Source: Duganella zoogloeoides (GTDB lineage: Bacteria; Pseudomonadota; Gammaproteobacteria; Burkholderiales; Burkholderiaceae_D). Taken from it: a DNA stretch of 64,000 nucleotides. The stretch lies in assembly GCF_034479515.1 (NCBI RefSeq), contig NZ_CP140152.1:3534001-3598000 (forward strand), written 5' to 3'. This document shows positions 17,696 to 27,282 of the stretch, piece by piece. A program made the position numbers and the translations under genes. Under the pieces are notes generated by a model. It searched no databases, was not told where the DNA came from, and saw only the letters and a list, made by a program, of their open reading frames with translations. Every line of letters starts with the position of its first letter. The stretch's first letter is position 1.

Positions 17696-18723
17696 GCATG
17701 CAGCAAGCGCCCCTGTCTTACGGCTCCGATGCGTCCGGCCTGGTGTGCGGCTACGTGTTCGGCCGCGCGCAGGAAGGCGTGGGCGTGCCGCTCAACGCCG
17801 ACGAAGCGTGCGCCTGGCTGGACCACCGCGACCGGCATCCGTCGGAATTCATCTGGCTGCACTACAACCTGGCCAACACCGCCAGCGAGAAGTGGCTCAA
17901 CGAGCACCTGTCGCTGCCCGAGGAATTTTACGAAAGCCTGCACGAAGGGCCGCGCTCCACCCGCATCGAGGTGGCAGACAACACGCTGATCGCCGTGGTC
18001 AACGACGTGCTGCACGATTTTTCGTTCGACCCGTCCGACATTTCCACCTTGTGGCTCAGCGTGGACCAGCAGGTGGTCATCAGCGCGCGCCGCAAGCCGC
18101 TGCGCGCGATCGACAGCCTGCGCAACGCCGTGCGCAATGGCGAACCGATCCGCTCGTCGGTGGAGCTGCTGATTCACCTGCTGCGCGACCAGGCCGACGC
18201 CCTGATCAAGATCGTGCGCCATGCGATCGCCACCGTCGATGGCATCGAAGACAATCTGCTCGCCGGCAAGCTCAACACCAAGCGCGCCAGCCTCGGTGAA
18301 TTGCGGCGGGTACTGGTGCGCCTGCGCCGGCTGCTGGCGCCCGAACCGGCTGCGCTGTTCCGCCTGCTGCAACGGCCACCACGCTGGGTCGCCGAGATCG
18401 ACGCCCAGGAACTGCGCCAGTCCACCGAGGAATTCTCGATGGTGCTGGCCGACATGGCCTCGCTGCAGGAGCGCATCAAGCTGATCCAGGAAGAGATCGC
18501 CGCGCTGGTCAACGAGGGCAACAACCACAGCCTGTTCGTGCTGACCATCGTCACCGTGCTGGCCCTGCCGATCAACATCATCGCCGGTTTGCTGGGCATG
18601 AACGTGGGCGGCATCCCGCTGGCCGACGCGCCGCACGGCTTCCTGGTGGTGGTGCTGATCGTGGCCAGCTTTACGGCAATCGCCGGCTGGCTCGCCTTCC
18701 GCCGCCAGCGCGATCTGCGGTAA
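17692..18723 (+). CDS. zntB: CorA/ZntB-family divalent cation transporter
   Basis: About 343 residues: a large soluble N-terminal funnel domain, a long stalk helix, and two C-terminal membrane helices joined at the family signature 'LLGMNVGGIPL' (GMN). The Gly-Gly-Ile-Pro that follows and the basic C-terminal tail 'FRRQRDLR' are of ZntB rather than Mg-specific CorA, so zinc transport is the better guess. It starts at GTG 17692 or ATG 17698, overlapping the HDOD stop. The last 53 bases overlap the 3' end of a convergent gene. Confidence 0.85.
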   Translation: MSMQQAPLSYGSDASGLVCGYVFGRAQEGVGVPLNADEACAWLDHRDRHPSEFIWLHYNLANTASEKWLNEHLSLPEEFYESLHEGPRSTRIEVADNTLIAVVNDVLHDFSFDPSDISTLWLSVDQQVVISARRKPLRAIDSLRNAVRNGEPIRSSVELLIHLLRDQADALIKIVRHAIATVDGIEDNLLAGKLNTKRASLGELRRVLVRLRRLLAPEPAALFRLLQRPPRWVAEIDAQELRQSTEEFSMVLADMASLQERIKLIQEEIAALVNEGNNHSLFVLTIVTVLALPINIIAGLLGMNVGGIPLADAPHGFLVVVLIVASFTAIAGWLAFRRQRDLR

Positions 18724-19222
18724 GAGCCTCAGCGCGGTAGATGTAAAGCCGCTGCGCCCCCAGCAGCATGAACACCAATCCCATCACCAGCGCCACCAGG
18801 TTGTCGCGCCGGTAGCTGGCGCGCACGTCGGCCAGGCCGGTGACCTCCTTGCCACCGACCGACACGCCGTACGCCACGTGAAAGTCGCCGGGCAAAAAGC
18901 CGGGATGATTCACTTGGGCCGGATTGAAGCGCACCGTCACCGGGTACAGCTTCGTGGCCGACCGCAGCGCCGCGCGCAGGCGGCCATCGGCATCGCCCTT
19001 GACGTGCACGACGAACTGCTGCGGCGTGGTGCGGGCGGCAAAATACATGGCGCCGCGGCTGTCGTAGGTCCAGTCCACGCGGCCGGTCACGGCCTGCAAT
19101 TGCGCCGCGCTTGGGAAGCGCAGTTCGAGCGCGATAAAGATGCCGATGATGCCGATACCGAGCAGCAGGAAAAACACCCCGCCGCGCCGGCCGCCGAACC
19201 AGTTACGCCACTTGCTGATCAT
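18671..19222 (-). CDS. Small membrane protein of unknown function (DUF3592-like)
   Basis: 183 residues with two membrane segments: one near the N-terminus ('VFFLLLGIGIIGIFIALELR') and one near residue 155 ('NLVALVMGLVFMLLGAQRLY'). Between them lies an extracytoplasmic beta-rich domain of about 100 residues ('YPVTVRFNPAQVNHPGFLPG'), a layout seen in DUF3592 proteins, where the loop sits between two helices. ATG 19222 is preferred over an upstream start at 19261 since the extra 13 residues overlap the promoter region. Its 3' end overlaps the zntB-like gene by 53 bases tail to tail, an arrangement that could lead to antisense interference. Confidence 0.7.
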   Translation of the reverse strand: MISKWRNWFGGRRGGVFFLLLGIGIIGIFIALELRFPSAAQLQAVTGRVDWTYDSRGAMYFAARTTPQQFVVHVKGDADGRLRAALRSATKLYPVTVRFNPAQVNHPGFLPGDFHVAYGVSVGGKEVTGLADVRASYRRDNLVALVMGLVFMLLGAQRLYIYRAEALTADRAGGGRRASRRLP

Positions 19223-19336
19223 GCTCCGTCGTGCTCCGGTCTGTAAGAAGAGCGCCATCATACCGCGCCGTCAGACGCCCAACCATTAATAAACATTTTC
19301 GTTTACTTATTGAGGCCCGGCCGTTACAGTAACGCC

Positions 19337-20557
19337 ATGAAAAATTCCCTGCTCATCAGCAGCGCCTGCCTGCTGGCCCTGCTGTCCACCGTCGGCGCCG
19401 CGCTGCCGTATCCGATCCTCGCGCCCCTGTTTGCCGATGGCACCGCCAACGGCCTCAACACCTTCCTCGGCCTGCCGCCCAAGCTGCTGCTGGGCCTGGC
19501 ATTGACGATCAACCCGCTGGGCCTCCTGATCGGCTCGGCCCTGCTCGGCCCCATGTCGGACCGCTACGGCCGCCGGCCGGTGCTGCTGGTGACCGCCGTT
19601 GGTGCGGCCATCGGCCATGCCATCACGGCGCTGGCCCTGGTGATCGAATCGTTCCCGCTGTTTATCGTGGCGCGCTTCATCACCGGCCTGCTGGAAGGTA
19701 ACGGCTCGGTGGCGCGCGCCATGCTGGCCGACAAGCTTGAAGGCGATTTGCGACGCAAGGCGCTGTCGTGGCTGAACGGCGCGTTTTACATGGGCTGGCT
19801 GGTGGGGCCGCTGATGGCCGGCTTCACGCTGGGGTACGGCATCACCACGCCGTTCTGGATTGCCGTGGCGCTGTTGCTCGGTACCGCCGTGTTGGTGGCC
19901 AAGGCGCTGCCGCGCGAAGTGCCGTCGGCGGCCACCACGTCGTGGTGGCAGGTGGCGCGCCACCGCCATGCCTTGAATCTGCTGCGCGAGCCGGAGCTGC
20001 GCACGCTGTTCATCATCACGCTGGCGTACAGCTGCTGCGTGACCGGCTTCTACGAGTTCTATCCGCTGTGGCTGGTGGAAGTGCCGGGCTACGGTCCGCG
20101 CGGCATCGCCTGGGCCACGGCGGCGATGTGCGGCGTGATGACGGCCACCACCATTGTCGCCGGTGGCAAGTTCGCCGGAGAGCCGCTGCTGCGGGCGCGC
20201 GGCTTCGCGTATGCGACCGCCACGCTGATCGGCGTGCTGGCGGTCAGCAACGCCAACGTCGGCCTGGCCGCCATCGTGCTGTTCGGGATACCGCACGCCT
20301 TCCACAGCAGCATCGTGCCGCACTGGTGCGCGGAGCGCTTCGGCGCCCATGGCCAGGGCGCGGTGATGGGACTGATCTCCACCACGTTTTGTCTGGCCAA
20401 TATCGTGATGGCGCTGATCGGCGCGGTGCTCACCCTGATCGACACGCGCTTGATCCTGCTGCTGTCCGCCGCGTTTGGCGCGTGGTCGGCGTGGCGGCTG
20501 CAACGCTGGCACTACAGCCTGCAACACGCGACGCCGGCAGCGGGAGCGCTGTCATGA
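19337..20557 (+). CDS. MFS transporter
   Basis: A 406-residue transporter with about 12 membrane segments. The motif A loop reads 'LGPMSDRYGRRPVLLVTAVG' between TM2 and TM3. The substrate cannot be told from sequence. The stop overlaps the next start by ATGA, so it is coupled to a metal- or Fe-S-type regulator, and an export role in metal or redox stress is possible. ATG 19337 fits the start of TM1; an in-frame codon at 19310 would add nine polar residues. Confidence 0.85.
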   Translation: MKNSLLISSACLLALLSTVGAALPYPILAPLFADGTANGLNTFLGLPPKLLLGLALTINPLGLLIGSALLGPMSDRYGRRPVLLVTAVGAAIGHAITALALVIESFPLFIVARFITGLLEGNGSVARAMLADKLEGDLRRKALSWLNGAFYMGWLVGPLMAGFTLGYGITTPFWIAVALLLGTAVLVAKALPREVPSAATTSWWQVARHRHALNLLREPELRTLFIITLAYSCCVTGFYEFYPLWLVEVPGYGPRGIAWATAAMCGVMTATTIVAGGKFAGEPLLRARGFAYATATLIGVLAVSNANVGLAAIVLFGIPHAFHSSIVPHWCAERFGAHGQGAVMGLISTTFCLANIVMALIGAVLTLIDTRLILLLSAAFGAWSAWRLQRWHYSLQHATPAAGALS

Positions 20558-21180
20558 ACACCGCCGACCAGGCCCTTTTCCTGATCAAGACGCGCGGTCC
20601 GCAAACCGCGCAACAGCTGGCCGCGCTGCTCGACCTGACCTCGATGGGCGCGCGCCGCCAGCTCGAAGCGTGGCAAGAGAAGGGCATGCTTACCTACGAG
20701 GACGTGGCCGACAAACCGGGCCGGCCGTCGCGGCGCTGGCTGCTGACCGAAGCAGGCCACGCGCGCTTCCCCGACCGTCACGCCGACCTGACCGTGCAAC
20801 TGATCGACCAGGTGCGCCAGCTGTTCGGCGACGCGGGGCTCGATAAACTGATCGCCTCGCGCGAACAGGCCAGCGAACAGCAGTACCGTCAGCACCTGGC
20901 CGGCGCCCGCGCCCTGCCCGACCGGGTGGCGGCGCTGGTGCAGGCGCGCTCGGTGGAAGGCTATATGGCGGAAGTGCAAACAGCCGACGACGGCGCCCTG
21001 CTGCTGATCGAAAACCACTGCCCGATCTGCGCGGCCGCCCGCCAGTGCCAGCAATTCTGCCGCTCGGAGCTGGACCTGTTCCAGCGCGTGCTGGGCAGCG
21101 ATTGCTCGGTCGGGCGGGTGGAGCATATGCTCAACGGCGCCCGCCGCTGCGTGTACGTGATCAAGCCAGTCACCAAGTAA
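20554..21180 (+). CDS. SufR-like winged-helix regulator with a C-terminal cysteine cluster
   Basis: 208 residues. The N-terminal winged helix ('QTAQQLAALLDLTSMGARRQ', wing 'DKPGRPSRRWLLTEAG') is of the DeoR/SufR type. The C-terminal domain carries C156, C159, C165 and C169 in 'NHCPICAAARQCQQFC' and later cysteines in 'GSDCS' and 'RRCVY', the pattern seen in regulators that hold an iron-sulfur cluster. It probably reports Fe-S status or oxidative stress and controls the MFS gene with which it overlaps, but no suf genes are nearby. Confidence 0.82.
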   Translation: MNTADQALFLIKTRGPQTAQQLAALLDLTSMGARRQLEAWQEKGMLTYEDVADKPGRPSRRWLLTEAGHARFPDRHADLTVQLIDQVRQLFGDAGLDKLIASREQASEQQYRQHLAGARALPDRVAALVQARSVEGYMAEVQTADDGALLLIENHCPICAAARQCQQFCRSELDLFQRVLGSDCSVGRVEHMLNGARRCVYVIKPVTK

Positions 21181-21227
21181 CTTTAATTCCGGAAAATAAT
21201 AGGAATAGGAAATTAGTTGTCAAGCCG

Positions 21228-21271
21228 CACGGACAAGCTCCGTGTCGCCGTTTGATGGGAGTCAAGTCCCA
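21228..21271 (+). other. Small hairpins in the leader of the exopolysaccharide operon
   Basis: Within the 168-base gap before the first exopolysaccharide gene, CACGGA-CAAGC-TCCGTG (21228-21244) forms a perfect six-pair hairpin and TGGGA-GTCAAG-TCCCA (21256-21271) a five-pair hairpin; GCTG-GT-CAGC follows soon after. They do not match any riboswitch I know, including cyclic di-GMP classes. They may be leader-RNA structure controlling the operon. Confidence 0.35.
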
Positions 21272-21348
21272 AAGTGCTGGTCAGCCGACAATCAATGCAT
21301 CCCGAGCCGCCCACCCAGGCCTCGCATGCTTTTTGAAGGTACCGCACC

Positions 21349-23013
<1,665 letters not shown>

Positions 23014-23042
23014 TTTTTTGTCCCCACCGCAAGGAGTAGCCC

Positions 23043-24104
23043 ATGCGTCAATTCTGCCCTGCCGTCACCGACCGCAAGCTGCGCTTCGCGCTGGTCGGGT
23101 GCGGGCGCATCGCCCGCAACCATTTTGGCGCGCTGGCCCAGCATGCCGACCGCTGCGAGCTGGTGGCCGTGTGCGATGTCGATGCCACTGCGCTCGACCG
23201 CGCCGCCGCCGACACCGGCGCCGTCCCGTTCGACAACCTCGACCACATGCTCGAACGCAGCGACATCGACGCCTGCATCATCACCACGCCGTCCGGCCTG
23301 CACCCGGACCAGGCGGTACGGGTGGCGCGCGCCGGCCGCCACGTGATCACCGAAAAGCCGATGGCCACGCGCTGGGAAGACGCCAAGCGCATGGTGGGCG
23401 CCTGCGACGCGGCCGGCGTGCGCATGTTCGTGGTCAAGCAGAACCGCCGCAACGCCACATTGCAACTGCTCAAGCGCGCGGTGGACAACAAGCGGTTCGG
23501 CCGCATCTACATGGTCAACCTCAATGTGTTCTGGACCCGCCCGCAAAGCTATTACAACAGCGCGCCGTGGCGCGGCACCTGGGAGTTCGACGGCGGCGCC
23601 TTCATGAACCAGGCCAGCCACTACGTCGATTTGCTCGACTGGATCATCGGCCCGGTCGAGAGCCTGCAAGCGTACACCGCCACGCTGGCGCGCGATATCG
23701 AGGTGGAAGACACGGGCGTGATCAGCCTGCGCTGGCGCAACGGCGCCCTCGGCTCGATGAACGTCACCATGCTGGCCTACCCGCACAACCTCGAAGGCAG
23801 CATCACGGTGCTGGGCGAAACCGGCACCGCGCGCATCGGCGGCGTGGCCGTCAACGAGGTGCAGCAGTGGGACTTCGCGGTGCCCGACGCGGACGACGCC
23901 AAGGTGAAACAGGCCAGCTACGCAACCGCGTCGGTGTACGGCTTCGGCCACCCGCTTTATTACGACAACGTGATCGCCGTGCTGCGCGGCGAAGCGGAAC
24001 CGGAAACCGACGGGCGCGAAGGCCTGAAATCGCTCGAAGTGCTGATCGCCGCGTACCGCTCGGCGCGCGATGGCCGCCGCGTGGCGCTGCCGCTCGACTA
24101 CTAG
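23043..24104 (+). CDS. wbpB: Gfo/Idh/MocA oxidoreductase, WbpB-like UDP-GlcNAcA 3-dehydrogenase
   Basis: 353 residues. The N-terminal Rossmann fold shows '[20 protein letters not shown]' and the family lysine motif '[16 protein letters not shown]'; the C-terminal substrate domain contains '[18 protein letters not shown]' with the catalytic His. Position directly before WbpD-like and WbpE-like genes points to oxidation of carbon 3 of UDP-N-acetylglucosaminuronate, the first dedicated step towards UDP-2,3-diacetamido-2,3-dideoxy-glucuronate. It starts 30 bases after the dehydratase gene. Confidence 0.85.
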   Translation: MRQFCPAVTDRKLRFALVGCGRIARNHFGALAQHADRCELVAVCDVDATALDRAAADTGAVPFDNLDHMLERSDIDACIITTPSGLHPDQAVRVARAGRHVITEKPMATRWEDAKRMVGACDAAGVRMFVVKQNRRNATLQLLKRAVDNKRFGRIYMVNLNVFWTRPQSYYNSAPWRGTWEFDGGAFMNQASHYVDLLDWIIGPVESLQAYTATLARDIEVEDTGVISLRWRNGALGSMNVTMLAYPHNLEGSITVLGETGTARIGGVAVNEVQQWDFAVPDADDAKVKQASYATASVYGFGHPLYYDNVIAVLRGEAEPETDGREGLKSLEVLIAAYRSARDGRRVALPLDY

Positions 24105-24114
24105 GAGTTTTTCA

Positions 24115-24699
24115 ATGGATAACCTTGTTCACGCCAGCGCGATTGTCGATGCCGGCGCGATGCTGGGCGAAGGCACCCGCATCTGGCACTTCAGCCACGT
24201 GTGCGGCGGCGCGCGCATCGGCGACCGCTGCTCGCTGGGCCAGAACGTCTTCATCGCCAGCGACGTCGTCATCGGCCACAACGTCAAGATCCAGAACAAC
24301 GTCTCGGTGTATGACGCGGTGGTGCTCGAAGACGACGTGTTCTGCGGACCCAGCATGGTGTTTACCAATGTGCACAATCCGCGCGCGGCCGTGGTGCGCA
24401 AGCACGAGTACCGCCGCACCCTGGTGCGCCGGGGCGCATCGATCGGCGCCAACGCCACCGTGGTCTGCGGTGTGACCATCGGCGCGTACGCCATGATCGG
24501 CGCCGGCGCCGTGGTCACCCGCGACGTGCCCGATTTCGCGCTGATGGCCGGCGTGCCGGCGCGCCAGATCGGCTGGATCAGCCGCCACGGCGAACGCCTG
24601 GACTTGCCGCGCGGCGCCGACGGCCGGGCGCGCTGTCCGCATACCGGTGACGTGTACACGGTGGCGGGTGGCGCCTGCACCGTTCAACCTGCCGACTAA
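24115..24699 (+). CDS. wbpD: Left-handed beta-helix N-acetyltransferase, WbpD-like
   Basis: 194 residues of hexapeptide-repeat acyltransferase ('[20 protein letters not shown]', '[20 protein letters not shown]'), matching the ~191 residues of WbpD. It should acetylate the 3-amino group of UDP-2-acetamido-3-amino-glucuronate with acetyl-CoA. The ATG is preceded by TAGGAG, the stop of wbpB doubling as ribosome site. Order wbpB-wbpD-wbpE is the same as in the Pseudomonas aeruginosa O5 locus. The C-terminal '[13 protein letters not shown]'-like tail with two cysteines is a usual feature of this group. Confidence 0.87.
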   Translation: MDNLVHASAIVDAGAMLGEGTRIWHFSHVCGGARIGDRCSLGQNVFIASDVVIGHNVKIQNNVSVYDAVVLEDDVFCGPSMVFTNVHNPRAAVVRKHEYRRTLVRRGASIGANATVVCGVTIGAYAMIGAGAVVTRDVPDFALMAGVPARQIGWISRHGERLDLPRGADGRARCPHTGDVYTVAGGACTVQPAD

Positions 24700-24713
24700 A
24701 CCAGGAGAGATAA

Positions 24714-25808
24714 ATGGAATTCACGGGCCTGAAACAGCAGTACGAACTGCTGCGCAACGACATCAACGCCGCCATCCAGCGCGTGCTCGACCACGGCCAG
24801 TACATCATGGGGCCTGAAGTGGCGCAGCTGGAGGCGGCGCTGGCGCAGTATTGCGGCGCGCGCCATTGCGTGACCGTGTCGTCGGGCACCGAGGCGCTGC
24901 TCATTTCCCTGATGGCGCTCGGTATCCAGCCTGGCGACGAGGTGATCACCACGCCGTTCTCGTTCATCGCCACCGCAGAGGCCATCGTGCTGGCCGGCGC
25001 GCGGCCCGTGTTTGTCGATGTCGAACGCGCCACCGGCAATCTCGATCCGGCCCGCATCGTCCGCCGCATCGGTGCGCGCACCCGCGCCATCATGCCCGTC
25101 TCGCTGTACGGCCAGCCGGCCGACATGGACGCCATCAACGGTATCGCCCGCCGCCACGGCCTGGCCGTGATCGAGGATGCCGCGCAAAGCTTCGGCGCCA
25201 GCTACGGTGGCCAAGGCAGCGGCCAGCGCAGCGGCAACCTGTCCACCATCGGCTGCACCAGCTTCTTCCCCAGCAAACCACTGGGCTGCTACGGCGACGG
25301 CGGCGCCATCTTCACCAGCGACGATGAACTGGCGCGGGCGATGCGCGAGATCCGCATCCACGGCCAGGCCGAGCGCTATCACCATACCCGCGTGGGCGTG
25401 GGCGGGCGCATGGATACCCTGCAATGCGCGGTGGTGCTGGCCAAGCTGCCCACTTTTGACGACGAAATCGCCGCGCGCCGCCGCGTGGCCGCCGCCTACG
25501 ACCGCTGCTTTGGCAGCCGGGTGGAAACCCTGGGCGGCGCGGAAGCGAGTGCCTGGGCCCAGTACACCATCGTGCCCCCCAGCCGCGCACCGGTACAGGC
25601 CGCGCTCACGGCCGCCGGCATCCCCAGTGTGGTGCACTATCCGCAGGCGATCCACCAGCAGCCGGCCTACCTGCGCTACGACGACGCGGCCTGCCCGGTG
25701 GCCGAGCTGCTGGCGCAGCGGGTACTGAGCCTGCCAATGGGACCGCACCTGACCCAGTCCGACGTCGCCCGCGTGGCGGCCACCGTGCTGGCCGCGCTCG
25801 ACGCCTGA
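24714..25808 (+). CDS. wbpE: DegT/DnrJ/EryC1/StrS aminotransferase, WbpE-like
   Basis: 364 residues, near the 359 of WbpE. PLP-dependent sugar aminotransferase with substrate segment 'EFTGLKQQYELLRNDINAAI', phosphate-binding 'VSSGTEALLISLMALG', Asp of 'VIEDAAQSFGASYGG', and the Schiff-base lysine in 'SFFPSKPLGCYGDGGA'. It should add the 3-amino group to UDP-3-keto-GlcNAcA using glutamate. A good ribosome site (CCAGGAGAG) precedes the ATG. The preceding pathway steps, UDP-GlcNAc 6-dehydrogenase (WbpA) and the 2-epimerase (WbpI), are not in the window. Confidence 0.88.
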   Translation: MEFTGLKQQYELLRNDINAAIQRVLDHGQYIMGPEVAQLEAALAQYCGARHCVTVSSGTEALLISLMALGIQPGDEVITTPFSFIATAEAIVLAGARPVFVDVERATGNLDPARIVRRIGARTRAIMPVSLYGQPADMDAINGIARRHGLAVIEDAAQSFGASYGGQGSGQRSGNLSTIGCTSFFPSKPLGCYGDGGAIFTSDDELARAMREIRIHGQAERYHHTRVGVGGRMDTLQCAVVLAKLPTFDDEIAARRRVAAAYDRCFGSRVETLGGAEASAWAQYTIVPPSRAPVQAALTAAGIPSVVHYPQAIHQQPAYLRYDDAACPVAELLAQRVLSLPMGPHLTQSDVARVAATVLAALDA

Positions 25809-25821
25809 GGTATGACAAATC

Positions 25822-27282
25822 ATGGCCGCCCTGCCCACTTTCTGGAAGCACCTGCTCACGGTACTGGGCGGCTCGCTGGTGGCGCAGGCGCTGCCGATCG
25901 TGGCCGCGCCCCTGATCACGCGGCTGTGCACCCCGGGCGAACTGGGCGCGTTCAGCGTGTGGCTGGGCGTGGTGGCGATTGCCACCGTGGCGGCCACCCT
26001 GCGCATGGAGTTCGCCATGGTGGTCGATCCGGGCCGCATCCGCCAGCGGCTGTGCTTTGGCGTGGTGGCGTGGTCTTCCAGCTGGCTGGCGGTGGTGCTG
26101 ACGGTAGCGCTGGTGGCGGCGCGGCTGCTGGACCTAGTCGCCATGTCATGGCCGGGCGTATTGACCCTGGGCCTGGCGGCATGGCTGACGGCCGGCATGC
26201 AGACCATGCTGGCCTACGCCGCCTCGCATAACGGCTTTGCGGCTGCCGCCAAGGCGCGGATCGTGGCGGCTGGCGGCGTCGCCGGGGCGCAGTTGGGGTT
26301 GCTGGCGTTACTGGCGGGTATGCCATGGGTAACGCTGCGCCTGGCTGGCGCCGGCGGGGATGCCTTGCTGGCCGGTCAATTGGTGGGCCTGGCTGCCGGT
26401 CTCCTGGCCGCGCGCCAGCTTCTGCACCTGCCACTACGGGGTGGCGGTTTAAGTACCCTCACTGGGCCGACTGACGTTGCCGCTGCCGCAAGCCCTGTCT
26501 CAGCTACATCCGCCGATGTCGAGCGCGCAGCCAATACCCTTGAGCGGCCCAGCAATGGCATCGCTCTAGCGTGGCTCACCCGCCTGCGTCGGCTTCGCCG
26601 TCAAGGCTGGGCCGCACTGCTGCCCACCACCCCGCAACGCCGCTACTTGCGCCACCACCGCGCGTTCTGGCGTTTTACGTTGCCATCGAGCCTGCTCAAC
26701 GCGGCCGTGGGCCAGTTGCCGCTCCTGATCATCGGCGCGCGTCATGGCGTGATGGCGGCCGGGCTGTTCGCGCTCACCCAGCGCGTGCTGGCCGCACCAA
26801 TTTCCCTGCTGGCCGCGTCGGTGCTGGAAGTGTTCAAGCGCGAGTCGGTGCGCCAGTACCAGGAGCACGGCGACTGCCGCCCCGCCTACCGCCATGCGCT
26901 GCGCGTGCTGCTGGCGCTGGGCGCGGTGCCCGCCCTGGTGCTGTGGGTGGCGTCGCCCGCCTTGTTTTCTTTCGTATTCGGCGCCGACTGGCGCGGCGCC
27001 GGCGAGCTGGCGCAGATCATGGCGCCGCTGTTTTTCCTCAATTTCGTCGCCGGCCCGCTCAGCTACGTGTTCTCGGTGGCAGGCCGGCAAAAGACCGAGC
27101 TGCTGTGGCAGGTGGCGCTGTTTGCCACCACCGTCGCTGCGTTTGCGGCGCCGCTGCCGCTGGCGCACAATGTGCTGGCCTACAGTATCGGCTATTCGCT
27201 GCTGTACCTGGTGTATCTGCACCTGTCGTACCGCTACGCGCTCAACCGCCCACCGGGCCGGAGGCTCCATGCTGCCGGCTGA
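25822..27282 (+). CDS. wzx: Lipid-linked repeat-unit flippase (Wzx)
   Basis: 486 residues with about 12 membrane helices of the MATE-like polysaccharide transporter fold; it moves undecaprenyl-linked repeat units to the periplasmic face. The N-terminus 'LLTVLGGSLVAQALPIVAAP' is typical of Wzx. About residues 205-285 form a long hydrophilic insert between the two halves ('TGPTDVAAAASPVSATSADV' followed by an Arg-rich stretch), longer than the usual loop. The 3' end overlaps the polymerase start by 14 bases. Confidence 0.85.
   Translation: MAALPTFWKHLLTVLGGSLVAQALPIVAAPLITRLCTPGELGAFSVWLGVVAIATVAATLRMEFAMVVDPGRIRQRLCFGVVAWSSSWLAVVLTVALVAARLLDLVAMSWPGVLTLGLAAWLTAGMQTMLAYAASHNGFAAAAKARIVAAGGVAGAQLGLLALLAGMPWVTLRLAGAGGDALLAGQLVGLAAGLLAARQLLHLPLRGGGLSTLTGPTDVAAAASPVSATSADVERAANTLERPSNGIALAWLTRLRRLRRQGWAALLPTTPQRRYLRHHRAFWRFTLPSSLLNAAVGQLPLLIIGARHGVMAAGLFALTQRVLAAPISLLAASVLEVFKRESVRQYQEHGDCRPAYRHALRVLLALGAVPALVLWVASPALFSFVFGADWRGAGELAQIMAPLFFLNFVAGPLSYVFSVAGRQKTELLWQVALFATTVAAFAAPLPLAHNVLAYSIGYSLLYLVYLHLSYRYALNRPPGRRLHAAG

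Noticed and set aside
21181..21348. Cyclic di-GMP riboswitch in the exopolysaccharide leader
   Set aside because: The conserved GEMM core and GNRA-loop arrangement are absent.
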